From Cliona cf. orientalis (taxonomy: Eukaryota > Porifera > Demospongiae > Clionaida > Clionaidae): DNA of 64,000 nt. Position 1 is the first letter of the stretch, and each line of letters begins with the position of its first letter. Below are positions 10,742 through 23,258 of the stretch, one piece after another. The notes below the pieces were generated by a model. That model searched no databases, was not told the DNA's origin, and saw only the letters and a program-made list of their open reading frames with translations. The stretch is taken from NCBI GenBank assembly GCA_963930775.1, contig OZ005703.1, positions 5,828,001-5,892,000 of the forward strand, in the 5' to 3' direction. The position numbers were made by a program, and so were the translations under genes.

Positions 10742-12383
10742 AAGGTCACATGTAAATCTTTGCTCCAGTTACTGTTAGCCATCAGTATTATATCATATTA
10801 TGGCACGATTTTACACCACTTCAGTACCTGTGGTGGTAGTGATTTCCAACCTCTAAAATTAGCTGTGTTTTAAGGATATTAGAATCTCGGATTAAATCGT
10901 GAAGTACTAACTCCTCCAAGACCTTGCTTTAAAAGCGCGATGATAGGCGATCATTTTGGCTTTTGTTTCGCGAAAATCGGTCAAGTAGTTTAGGAGTTAC
11001 GCGCGCGTCAAATTTCATTCCGCGAAAATGCTATACAAAACATATGGGAATAAAATTCTTCCAAAAAATACATTGCGTTTGCGGCACCGCCCATATGACC
11101 ACCTAAATTTAATTTCCGCGAGAGTATAGGCTACGCTGGGGTTATTTGACCGATCCTGGGCAAATCGGAGGTGCTGATTTCGAATTTGATGACTGTTCTT
11201 GGCCAAAATGCACGTATGTACCACTATGCGGGCTAAAACAAGAATAGAGATAGCAAAATAAGCTATAACCAACGCGTATTTACCTGCATCACAGGCGGGC
11301 GATATCTTAGGAGAGCAAAGTCAATCCACTCACAGCAGTATTATTGTAATTAATGAGCTTCACAATTCCGGAAACATAATAGAAAAGTGTGGTGATGGAA
11401 TCATAGGGCAAATTTTTGATAGCCATATTTCGTGATCGTGGCATTTATCGCAGCCGACCATTACCAGTTCAGCCGCAAGCAATATGAAGGTAGGATAAGA
11501 GCAGGTGTGTTTAAGATCACTGCTTGAGCAGGTTCAAAGAAGATTTAGCTAGCTAGAGCCTAGGCTATAACTTATAGCTAGCTAGTTCATCCATCTTTGT
11601 ATGCTTGTATTTTAGCTACATACAACGAACTTGAATTTTTAATAGTTAGCCGCCTCAGTCTTATTCTAATGAACTCACACCACATCTCCCTGGTTCCATG
11701 TTATACTTTTAATCAGCATTAAACCAAGTCAAGTCACCACTCAGACTAGGGTACTACAATATTATCATATTGATGTTCAACAGAATACAAGAAATGAGTC
11801 TTATGATATTAAATATTCATGTGACTGCAATTTCAGTATTAATTTTCGGGACTTTCCACTGAGAATCAAGCCCTGCAGTAGTACATCCATGCACACATAA
11901 CTGGCTACTTGTGATCATTATATAAAATAGCTGTAGCTATAATAATTATTGATGCTGTTTATGGCCAGAAACATTGGATTAAAAGTAAGCATTTCGTGTT
12001 GTACGAAGGGTAGAATATGATGTATGAAGCCATACAGTTTAATTATGTGACATCACTAATAATAAATTAAATCTTTATTAGAGGTTTGGTGTAAGTTTCA
12101 TCTTCATAGCTTGTTCTGAAGTGAAGTTATTGATAAAAGAAAAAATACCATTTTTTGCTGTATATAGTCATGGTGCCATGTTCTGATGGAGAACGTGAAA
12201 AAGCAAAATTCCACTTATTTAATCATAACTTGGGTTTAGAATGAGATATAAATGTCAAACTTGCACCAATATGTATCTTTTGAGCTAAAGAAACTACCTG
12301 AGCACAATAGCTATTGTATTTGTATGGTTTCAATTTTGGTTGGAAATGGCTAGTGGTGGCAACTGGTGTAAAATCGTCCCTTA
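10742..12383. other. Intergenic stretch, no gene seen
   Basis: About 1.6 kb without a supported exon. A CpG-bearing segment (10830-11120) shares short modules with 41270-41740 and, inverted, with 50480-50780, which suggests a dispersed repeat family. The rest is AT-rich. Confidence 0.5.
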
Positions 12384-12649
12384 GGCCAAATAAAATTGAA
12401 TATTAGTTTCTCATCCCCGCCCGCCTCTAGTTTTTCCTCCGCCTGACTACATTTTAATTCATGAATATCATTAAAACTATCACTAAAAAAATGCACGAGG
12501 CATTACGTCATAGACTCGCCCATTTTTAAATGAAATTCATGATGACATTTAATGATATTCATGACAAAAAATAAAATAAAAAGCCACCCTCCCGCCTGGG
12601 GAAATTCCTGAACATAGGATGAGAAACTAATAATCAATTTTGCTTGGCC
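12384..12649. mobile_element. Harbinger-like MITE with TTA target duplication
   Basis: Inverted termini of about 35 bp start GGCCAAATAAAATTGA and share ATTAGTTTCTCATCC. They are flanked by TTA at 12381-12383 and 12650-12652. Same terminal family as 5339, 13833 and 37176. Confidence 0.8.
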
Positions 12650-12782
12650 TTATATATAGCAGAGGTAAGTTTAATATATGGGAGAATTTTACATGAGTAA
12701 GCCCCTTAATTTTGATGTGGTGTAAAAATCCTCCCTTAATAATATGCTTGGCATACAATAAATACTCAGGATTTTACACCAA

Positions 12783-12896
12783 TTTTGCTGGTGTAAAATC
12801 GTCCCATGAGTTACTCTAGGTTGTATTGGTGTAAAATCGTCCCATGAGTTACTCTAGGTTTTGCTGGTGTAAAATCGTCCCATGAGTTACTCTAGG
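12783..12896. repeat. 38-bp minisatellite, three units
   Basis: Three nearly identical 38-bp units starting at 12783, 12821 and 12859, each containing GGTGTAAAATCGTCCCATG. The core GTGTAAAATCGTCCC also stands alone just before the MITE at 12384. Confidence 0.9.
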
Positions 12897-13375
12897 TGTA
12901 AAACTCTATTTTACACTAAAATATGTAGGACCTATATGTGTGTTATGTGTGTTGATGATGCATGTTGTTATGATATTAATTAATCAGTAGCATGACGTTC
13001 GCACGAACGATTGCTGCACAGCCACCCTGCTGCGCATGCGCAATACCATATCGTACTTCGACTACCCCGGAGTCCGGGTTTATTGCACAGCCATGGGCAA
13101 GTGATGCTTCATTGCAGTTATCATTTCTGTATCTTTTTGGGAGAGATTCTGAAACCCGGATTCCGGTGTTGTCGACCGTGGGATCCGGAGGTGGCTCGAT
13201 CCCGGGACCCGGAGTCCGGACTTAAGAAGTGCCGGATCCGCAGCTAGTCCGGGGTGTATCACGTGGAGATCAGCGGACGCCGGCCGGAATGCTTCTCTAT
13301 GGTGCTTCTCGATTCGTAAACGAGCTATAACTGCTGTGAACGTCATAATATAGGACGGAAAAGTAGCCTACTACC

Positions 13376-16300
13376 ATGGAGTGGATGTTCAAAATAATAA
13401 TTCTGCTTTCACCTCTCATTTCAGTTGGTAAGTTGAATCAACCATGGATTTAATATAATTATTACTTCATTATCAGGCCCGGGCCCATGATAGTATAGTT
13501 CCGAGCGAAGTGAGGTTCCCACTTCGGTCCTGGTTGCACTTGCGTAGTTTCCCAAATTTCTAAAATCTCGCTCTCGGCCACCAGAGCATCACAGGCCAGC
13601 CATTGCAGTTTATCAACTGTTGATCAGATTGCTAACCCTAGCTGCTACTGAGTACCACAAAGCCGTGCAATGCTTCGTCTTGCCTAAGTGTATGTACCGT
13701 GGCCCATTTGAAAAATTGTGCGCCTCCCTTAATTAAGCTCGCACTCCACTGTCACAGTTGTGGCCCCAATTTCATTACTTCTTACAGATTAACTGACAAT
13801 CGGCCCACTCTTTGAACATGTCAAACTGATAAGGCCATGGCCACTCCAAATAAATTTCCTGTTTCCCGTCCTGGAAACAACTAACGTAGTATGCGGGCGG
13901 GCGGTATATTCCATTATTTACATAGTAGCAAGGCCTGCAGGAAACACTTAAACTAATTAATTATCACTCACTTGAGGCAAGTATACTACGTGTACAAAAG
14001 TAAATGCGGATATTGCATACATGCAAAAGTACTAATAATGGAAAATTTCGTGACATACCAGAAAAGGATGCGGGCGGTGGATGGGAAATAGGAAATTTAT
14101 TTGGAGTGGCCTAACCTAGCTAAAAATTGGACTTACTGTGTGGGCGTAATGTTACGTCCGTGGAGTCTTAGCTATTCGCACATATCCTGTAGTCCCTTTG
14201 TCAGTTCCTTCACGAACATAGGAGATGTCTAAAGCCGGTACCTATCCAATACTAAACTTTCAGACTCCTAGTCTTAACTAGCGCCTTGCCAGAGACAGTC
14301 AAACAGATCTACAGGACGCAAGGATTTTAGCACCGTCTGACTAGTATTGAGGCAACCTTGCTCCACCCTAGCTAGAGCCTCGTGTTTTGGCACGTGCCAA
14401 GCACAAGGCTAGCCCCACCCAGCGCTCGTTGTGCAGTGTGCATGTACTGGGTAAGGAATGTGAATCCGGTATCGCTCACCGCATCCTTAACCAATAATTA
14501 GCTTGTGCGCTGAGCGAGGAACTTGATTCCTGCACTCACGTGTGTCCCTAGTAGCCTACTGATAACCATACGAAATTTTCTATATTGATAGGATGTACTT
14601 ACATCCATAAATAATGTTTTTAGCCTTGCTGCCAGACAGTATAACGATTTATATTCTTATAAGTGATTAACTGACCTCCTTAGTATTAAGTGCACCTATC
14701 AATGTATTTCCCCACCTACCACCCCACTGGCAAAAGGGTGAGGATTTGATTGTGTTCCAATAAACATGCCCTGGATCAGGGGGATTTGATCAATATTATA
14801 TTTTACAGATAACAGGGGGAAATACTAATGGAAGCATTAATTTTGATCTTAGCATTCGCTCCAGGGGAGGGGCAATTGATTTCACATATTAGGTCAAATC
14901 CCCCACCCTTGCCTGTGGGGTGGTACCTGGAGCAATACATTGATAGATGCATAATTGATCTGCTTTGAGATATTATACTGACATTGTTGCATCATGTATG
15001 CGTAGCCTATATAAGGCCATGGTAATAAAATAATTGGTTTCTCAGACACGTAGAAGCTCTCATAGCATGCGGGAGGGCGACGATTTTCAAGTTTTATTCC
15101 GAGCAAAGCAAGGTCTCTACTTGGACTCAGACTGAAAAAGTATGGCTTCACCCATATTCCTCGCGTTCTTGTAAAATGTTGTTCTTTGCTCGTTGCATTG
15201 AATTCCCATCGCCGACTTTCAGATTGCCAAACATGGATTTCTATTTTCAAGAGAATGCAGAGCAGCTTAATAAGTCAGCAGATATTCCGGTTTTTACCTA
15301 TCTTGCTCAAAAGTTTGCATTGGCTTTAAATCTTCGAATTCGCTTATCTTCCCAATCGCCTCTTGCTGCTTCTTTATTCTCTTCAAAGACGTCAAACATG
15401 GATGTCTATTCTTGAAAACTTGATACCACCAACACTCTGCCAGTTTTGACGAACTGCACTCCCTCGATGGGTCTAATGTGCGACCCACAAAAAATAGTCA
15501 CCCGTTGTTAAATCGTGGTTGCTGACACTTTCACCAACAGTCATAGATAGTATAAACTATCTTGTCTACAATTATATAAACTGATTCCTAGCTTTAGATC
15601 TTCTACAAGTGCCGTTTAGAAAGCACTTTTGTTGCACCTATGTATCACAAGATTTGTTTACCTCGCATTATGCAGCACTGAACAGCAGGGAGTTCCCTGC
15701 AAGTACATGGTTGCCGTTGCGCGTGAGCACGTGCACTGTCTCCCAAGAGCTGAGCGAGGAAGCCCCTGCACGCAGTGTACTGCTAGTTTTTTTATGTGCC
15801 ATAGGATCATAAACTGCATGCACAAAAAAGTTCATGATCCTATCATAGCCTTACCAGACTGTGAATATCAATCAAAATATAATATTACTTTCTGTGGAAT
15901 TAACCTTATGGACACTCCTTTTAGTCTGTCACCGGTACAAACATCGTAGGTAGCTAACAACTGGACTAGCAGCTAGCTAACAGCTAGCTGTAGCTACACT
16001 TTGTGCATAAACATCCTCACTGAGCTCAAATAAGCGGACATTATCATGATACGCAGCTCGGCTGGTGCGCATGCACAATTAAAAAGGCCATGTGACATTA
16101 GACAACTAGGGACTCTCCCTTGCAATTGACCGTGTAGCTACCATGCGAGGTCTAGTCAGTACAGAAACTATTGCAGGCATAGATTCTACAAAAATTTCAA
16201 TTGACTGACACTGGTGATAAGGCTAATACCGTAGATCGCAAAATTTTCGCTGTTAAAATTTTCGTCGATGACCTTTTCCGACAAAAATTAAACATGCAAA

Positions 16301-19300
16301 ATATTTTGTGTAACGTACATCGACCTAGCTATACCTATTTTGGTCATTACAGTCTGGCAACGAAATATAGACTACGTGAAAAATTTACAAGCGAAATATT
16401 ATTTTACTGGTGAAAATATACTGATCTACGGTAGTTAGCGAGTGCATACCCATCAACCTTTGCTACAGCTGGTGAAAGCAAAGGACCAAGCAGGCTCAAG
16501 CCAAGAATGAGCAAAGAGTTTAGATGTCGCGAAAATGAGTTCAATGGGAGAATGGAGTTTGGCAATACTACAGCAATGTGACAGCTGTGAAAGTTCCAAA
16601 AGATAGAAAACCATGCATGTTTTATGCCTGTTACCACCAAAAAGAGTTTAACGTCGATGTTCACCAAGGAGGGCGACGATTTAAGGTCGATGTACAAATT
16701 TTCTTGGTGGGTCACGGAGTCCGGGATGACCATAGACTTACGCCAGGCTGCCATCTTTCTTTATGAAAGTAGCTCACTTTGTTTAACATCCTTGGAGCTG
16801 GACTCACTGTAGCAAGCGAGAACGAACATTTAGAAGCTCACAAAGAAGCCATACAAAAATCTATCGAGTCCGGGTAGAAATCTTGCTTCGTTCAGAATTA
16901 TTAGCTACTTCGAGGTCAAAGGTGCAATCGCGTGATCATTTTGACCTTTGACCTACAATAAAAAATGAGCTGAAAGTTGAAAAGAGGATGTGGGTGGGTC
17001 TGAGAAACCAGTAATAATATTGTTACTATGACCTAAGTCATATTGATTGTATAGTCAAATTGTCAAATTGCAAGTTAACGCAGTGTGCATGTGATCTCTA
17101 GCTACATAGTATAACTGACCCTGACTCTATACTGGTTCACTGCCCTGGGACCATGCATATAATAATTATGTGTAGTGAAACAACACTATCGTAAAAATTT
17201 CCAAGAAATTTTCTAAATAAAATGTTCTTAGCTAGCTACTCTCATATCAGAAATTTAGTTGTGGCCATGCATGCAGCTTTCAGTGTTGACCAAACATTGC
17301 AGGTCCTGTAAACGAAGTTAATAGCTCTGCATCATAAAAGCAAACTGTCAATTCGTAAAGTGTTCACATGATTATGACATGCATATACATGACATGTTTA
17401 TTCATGCAGGTATCCGAGCGCAATCACCAAGTCTTATGGTGACGTCACTTCCAGCAGTCCTATTCCAGACCAATGGAGGAGTACACAACATCACTGCTGG
17501 TTCAGTGATACAACTCTACTGCTCAGTACAGTCCACTACTGCCTCCTTCTCCTGGACCAAGGATGGGAGGCCAGTGGTGATAGACATCCCTCACCTTCGT
17601 GAGAGAAGATGTAATGATAGTACAAGTGCTCAATCAGTGCTGACACTGGACAACTTTCAATCCAGTGATGATGGAGTGTACAGGTGCACGGCCATGGATG
17701 GAAATACCACAGGGCAAGGTGGCAGCATTGAAATGAGAGGTATTATATAATAATTGTACACAACTATGCCCACCTACAACACGTACAGTATAAATGATGC
17801 GTACACGTACAATGTCACTGTATGTTTGCATGCTGCATGGTACAAATTAAACTATTAAATTAGCCATAATAATTATTGTGCATGCACACTCGTTCATAAT
17901 AATTATTATGATAATAGCTATTATCAATGGATCACTTACTATTATACGTCATCCAACTGAAAATGAAGGAACATTTGCAGACAACAGGACAGGGATAGAA
18001 CTGGGATCAGGAATCAGTATAAACTGTGCGGCTGAAACATCAAATCATCCACTGTCAATACAAATTTTATGGATTAGAGATGGAAAGACGATTGACGATG
18101 ATTCTTCTCATCATATTTATACAACAAATCTGACCAGCAACCTTAACATTACAAATTTTAAAAATGCTGATGCTGGAGTTTATCAGTGTGTTTTCAATGC
18201 AGAGAAAGAACTCATAACAACCATACCATTCAGACTGCAAACTGGTTAGTAAATTTTATTGTAATGATATTATTGTTATTCAGCCAATTTCACTTATTAT
18301 AAATACTGAACAGATATTATGCGGGATGTACATGGTAGAAACACAATCTTTCTTAAAAGGATTTCTCCAGAAGTTATCTTTCTTCGACCACCTGAGAAAC
18401 TGATAATTGAGGTCAAAGTCTCTGGACGATACAGAAACATACAATGGCAGAAAAATGGTTTTTCACTCACTATACAGCCACAACAGTTTCCTAACTATAA
18501 TGAAATACTCATTTACAGTACAACAACACAAGAAGACATTGGATTATATGAAATAAGTGTATTCTCTAATCCAATAACCCAGATAGTGTCTCCATCAGAA
18601 CTGGATTTCCATGTAATAACTCCTGGTATGTAAAGCAAATACAATTATGAATACAGTGGAACCTCTAAAGCAGACACCATTGGGACCAAAAATTTTGTCC
18701 GCTGTAACAAGGTGTCCTTAGCTCAGGGGTTAGTGGTTGACCATGCCCCTCCTACAATCGCGGCCAGCTATGATAAAGCACTACTGTGGATGACGAAAAA
18801 GACCGTATTAATTGATGAGAGATCTGTCAACTGACAGCTTCTAAGCAAGAATTTGAGACATATTTAGGCTTACTGTAGTTACTGGTCGCTGAAACCGACC
18901 GATTTTAATGGTGGGTGTGGCCTAACTGTCTGTTATGCGAGGTTGTTTACTACTGCGCAAGCTCAAACGGGACCAAAATAAGTGTCTGTTATATGGAATA
19001 GCAGGGTGTCCACTGTCGAGGGGGTTTGAATATAATATCGAAGTCTATGGAAATATAATCCGGACATTCAGAATTGTCTGTTAGCTATATCACAGGTGTC
19101 TGCCATTGAGGGGTGTCTGTTAAGTGGGGTTCCACTGTATTATAATACCGTAGAATCCCGCGATTACGCCCCCCCCCCTTTGTGCATGCTAGGATTGGGC
19201 AAAAGTGGGGAGGGGGCTTATACGCGGGATCCTTACATTTCCGTGTGACGACCATTACCGACCGTCGAATGCCACGTGGGCGCGCGATCTCTGTACTTTC

Positions 19301-22300
19301 TCTGGTTGTTTGGTGGGCAAGACTCGAGAAAAACGACAAAGTAAGACATAATATGACACAAATAGCTAGTTTGCTAGCTGTAGCTACTGTTTTTGTTGAT
19401 TTATGGGCTCCATTTTACAGTCAGGGAGAGGGGGGCTTATACGCGAGACAAAAGTACCTATGCAGGAACTTGAGCTAAAAATGGAGGGGGGGGGGGCTTA
19501 TGCGCGAGGGGGGGCGTAATCGCGGGATTCTACGGTAATATTATTGTGATTGAACGATCAACATGATTGTATGACCAGGTCACTGCAGTGTAAGCAACTG
19601 CTGGACCAAAAGTATAATTGCCATGGTCTGTGTGGGCAATTTGATGATCCACTTATAATATATTATTTGCATGGTTACTATAGACTTAGGTTATGACGTG
19701 TATCCATATGTAACTGTTAATGGAGGACTACCTATAATTAATTTTGCCATAATTATAGTTGATGCAAACACTACAATCACCAATGGATCTCATATCAGTG
19801 TTAGAGAGGGAGACTCAGCTACCATCTCATGCATATCAACTGGTATTCCCACTCCATCCATCTCGTGGGTACTGGATGGTCAGCCAGCGCCATTTCAATC
19901 AATGGAAATCACTATAGAGGGAAGGAACACACTAATTCGTAGTGATCCCAGTGATCCTGCCAGCCCTTTAATTCCTGAGAGTTTAAGTATGATCACTTCA
20001 AACTTATTGGTCGTGAATGCCCAAAATCCTGATCATGATGGAGTCTATGTCTGCACTGGATCAAATGATAAATCTATGGTTAACATCAGCCGTGCCATGA
20101 TCAATATACAAGTTGTCAGTAAGTGGATCTGATACTAAACTATTACAGCATTAATACTCGTGCAGGATATGTGCTATTGGGGCTAGCCGAAGAGAGCCCC
20201 ACACTTATCACTCATGTACATAGAATAAGTTACAGCCTAAACTACACACTACTGAGGTTATCACACATACACGAGGTGGTTGTGGAGGCAGATCTGAGCC
20301 GAAGTGTTATTTGCATAACCACCTGAGTATGTGTGTGATAACCTCAGTATGTATAATTATAGTGTGTATAGTTTGTCTGGCTTGTACTATTATTTAACTA
20401 TTATGTATGTATAAGCTAGTATAACTGCCCTTATTAGTAGTTATAATATAGACTGTATACACCTTGATGGTCCAGGTTAGATAAACACTAGGCAGTGCCT
20501 TTGATGCACCCACACACTGTAGTACAATTATTCTTCGATTTTGGTTCAGAGAGCCATGATACTATTGTTATGCATGGACCGTTGACTATTTTTATAGTTC
20601 CCCCTGAAGTTGAAGTGGTTGCCTCTTCTTCACGAGTCATCCTGGGAGGGTCAACCACACTCACTTGTAATGTCACAAGAACAAATCCAGAAGTTGCTGA
20701 TATACAATGGAGAAATGAAAACACAGGAGAGAGGATTCTTGAGACTTCAGACATATTGCTGTTGGATCTTTCAGTAGTGACTGACTTTGGTACGTACAGC
20801 TGCACAGTGACAAATAGTGCGGGAGAAGTGGGAACGGGAAATCTTACGATTACACAAGGATGTAAGTTCATAATATCAAACTTGGTTCATTACGTCCCTG
20901 ATATAATTATAGTGAAAGTTGAGAAAATTTTTGTCTACTCAATCTTGCTCATAAATTCTGCATTGCAGTTTCACCATTGGTTGCACTCGTTCAGCATCTT
21001 CCTGGGAATCCAGTCATTATTGGCACTACCATTGAACTGATCTGCACCATGGCAGGAAAAGATCCCCCAAGGACTATCACATGGACATACAATGGTGTTA
21101 AAATTGATACTGGATCAGAAATAACTTCATTCAACATCTCCAGGCAAATATCCAGTTCAGACTATGGTGTGTACACCTGCTCAGCATCAAATGAATTTGG
21201 ATCTGATAGTGAAACTATTGAAATTATACAAGCAGGTAAGATTGATTTTTATATCTTGTATGCATAAGGATATTATAATATCCTCTCTGCTGAAATATTA
21301 TAGTCGCTCCAACACTCGTACCTATAACCACTGATGTTGAGGTGGAGGTCGGTATGTCACTCACTCTCAGTGTTAACATAACTGGATTCAACTTAGAAGT
21401 CACAGATATTGTTTGGCTGAATAGCAGTGGCACAGTTGTGTCACAAACTAGTGGAATTTACATGATCATAAACTCCAGCCTGGATGCACCTGTGGGGACA
21501 GCTATGCTGTTTGTTGAATCCGTTACCTCACCAGTGGTGTACGGAGGAATCTATCAGGTCATCGTAACTAATCCTGCTGGATCGGACTCATCAACTTTCC
21601 ACGTGTCAATCATTAGCTATAGTGAGTTCAAGGCAGTGCATAAGTGACTATTCACCAGAAATCACCACCAATGTCATAAATCATAAATACTTTGTATCAT
21701 TGGCTACAGTAATGATAGCTACACTATTGGTGCCCTCTTTGATAATGCATGACATTGTATGTATACAATTTTTCAGTTACTACAGAATCATTTCTTCAAT
21801 TGAGAATATTTCCAATTGATGATTGTTCCAGTTGGACTGTAAGTGAAAGCTTATTGATATAATATAATGTGCTCCGTCATGTAATGATTAATAATTTTAG
21901 GAGAGAAACAATGATCAGAAACAGGGTGATATAAGAACGCATGTTGCCCAAATAATCGCCAGTGCCTGCTCTTGTGGTTTCTCGGCAACCAACATCACCG
22001 AGTCAGTATTCAGCTGTCGAAGTTCAGAAACTCAGGTCGTTTTCAAAGCACGCCTCAGCTACACAAGTCCAGCTGGAAGCTATACAGCTGAGGACCTAGT
22101 CATGCTCTTCTCATCGTGGGTTAGTAGTGGACCATCTCTGACTGTGACTGGTACAGTGCTGAGTGTGGATCCGACTTGCCCAGTAGAACTGGGGTCACTA
22201 ACTGATGAAGACTGCTTGAGGCCAAATCCTCCCATACTATCAGACGCAGTTAATATCACTACGATATGGGCAGGGGCACTTGGTGGTATTCTTGCAATTG

Positions 22301-22776
22301 CTATCATGATTGTGATTATGGCTATTGTCCTAATGTTGATACGATATTCTCGGCGAACAAAGACATCGAATATTTCAAGGTAAGTGTATATAAGGAGAAA
22401 AATAATTGATTATCTTAGCTGCTGTATGTACATTCATGCTTGCAGATCATATGAGCTTCAGCCTGTAGATGAGAAATCTGGAGCAGAAGGCACTTCACCA
22501 CAGTATGAAGTAATACCAGCATTCAGTGAGGCCAACAATCCAACAGTGCAGTCAAACATTGCATATGGAATGATTCAACTACCAAAGGCCAATAACCCAG
22601 CTATAGTGTTGAGTATCCAGCAGCAAGAATATGAATCAAGGAGAGGAGACAAACAAATATCAGCAATGCAAGAATCCATTGCTGCTGCCAATTCACCCCA
22701 AGATTCAGGATGTGTTAATCCTGGCACCCAAGCAGATGGAACAAATGAGGAAGAATCTGCTTATGATGAAATATGA
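13376..22776 (+). CDS. Ig-repeat transmembrane receptor, copy B (complete)
   Basis: Complete 11-exon model, 1033 aa: 13376..13427, 17410..17739, 17918..18244, 18314..18625, 19759..20118, 20598..20861, 20969..21235, 21304..21621, 21777..21838, 21901..22379, 22446..22776. Exon 1 encodes the signal peptide MEWMFKIIILLSPLISVG; a 4-kb intron follows. Seven Ig domains occupy about residues 20-743, one per phase 1-1 exon, with paired Cys and D-x-G-x-Y-x-C (GVYRC, GTYSC, GVYTC). A membrane-proximal cysteine domain (about 744-880) precedes a membrane span (about 884-912) and a 110-residue tail with YELQ, YEVI, YGMI, CVNP and terminal YDEI; the YVNP of copies A and C reads CVNP here. Exon lengths sum to exactly 3102 nt. 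CpG-rich sequence at 13000-13330 upstream may be the promoter. Role: adhesion or recognition receptor, ligand unknown. Confidence 0.85.
13833..14111. mobile_element. Harbinger-like MITE with TAA target duplication
   Basis: Inverted arms GGCCACTCCAAATAAATTTCC at both ends; the left arm has an extra GGCCAT. It is flanked by TAA at 13830-13832 and 14112-14114. It lies in the first intron of the copy B receptor. Confidence 0.8.
14112..16228. other. Intron 1 sequence of copy B, no exon seen
   Basis: Roughly 2 kb of intron. Short open frames in both strands lack splice or domain support. Phrases such as TTCCGAGC(A/G)AAG occur at 13500 and 15095, hinting at dispersed repeats. Confidence 0.5.
16229..16431. 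mobile_element. MITE with CCGTAGATC termini (TA target)
   Basis: Ends CCGTAGATC / GATCTACGG are flanked by TA on both sides (16227-16228, 16432-16433). Tc1/mariner-type duplication. It shares the CCGTAGA terminus with 19148 and 58933. Intronic in copy B. Confidence 0.7.
18654..19137. mobile_element. Mariner-like MITE, CAGTGGAACC termini
   Basis: Inverted ends CAGTGGAACC(T/C)C / GGGGTTCCACTG extend about 35 bp with mismatches, flanked by TA duplications. Intronic between the Ig3 and Ig4 exons of copy B. No transposase frame. Confidence 0.8.
19148..19535. mobile_element. MITE with CCGTAGAATCCCGCG termini
   Basis: Inverted ends CCGTAGAATCCCGCGATTAC are perfect over about 30 bp, followed by poly-C and poly-G, and flanked by TA. 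It lies 10 bp from the preceding MITE in the same intron. Confidence 0.85.
20235..20385. repeat. Imperfect hairpin in the Ig4-Ig5 intron
   Basis: The arm TACTGAGGTTATCACACA is followed about 70 bp later by its near inverse TGTGTGATAACCTCAGTA. It is probably a foldback MITE; no target duplication was identified. Confidence 0.6.
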
Positions 22777-23258
22777 CAAGTTAATTACTATCCATAATCA
22801 CAAACTAATAGATACTGGACACAAACTGTAGGACAAAAGATTAATTTTTGTTTAGTACTCATAATTAGCTAGCTAGCTCTAGCATGCAATGCACGGTCAA
22901 GTATGAACACAATAAGCAAGGATGGTAAAATTAATATTATAATACTACCATTCTAACAAGAAGATTAATTTATGACAACAACTGCCTCACAATGACTATT
23001 TTTTGTCGATACTAATGTTTAATATTTTTGCGGATTGGGTATATAAAATTTTGTACCTGTTATGTGCACTGTAGAACATTAGAATATTATGTCAACCTTG
23101 TACCATTTTCGCATATAAATTGCAAAATTTAGCACTTGCAAAACGTGTTTCAAGCCAAGTCGCAGAAAAATGTACCTGCAAATAATTGTCACCCTGATGT
23201 ATATCACAATAATAATAATGATCAAAGCACACCAAAATGATTGTTTTGTTTTATTTTA
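22777..23258. other. Convergent 3' intergenic spacer of copy B
   Basis: Paralog of 3102-3625 and 52902-53443. It holds the 3' UTRs of the converging genes and no other feature that I can support. Confidence 0.65.

Noticed and set aside
12992-13346. Overlapping GC-rich open frames upstream of copy B
   Set aside because: Three overlapping frames on both strands with no domain, no splice support and palindromic CpG-rich composition; better read as promoter or repeat DNA.
15176-15949. Open frames in intron 1 of copy B (e.g. 15176, 15609, 15629) as hidden exons
   Set aside because: No conserved domain, no phase-compatible splice sites and overlapping frames on both strands.
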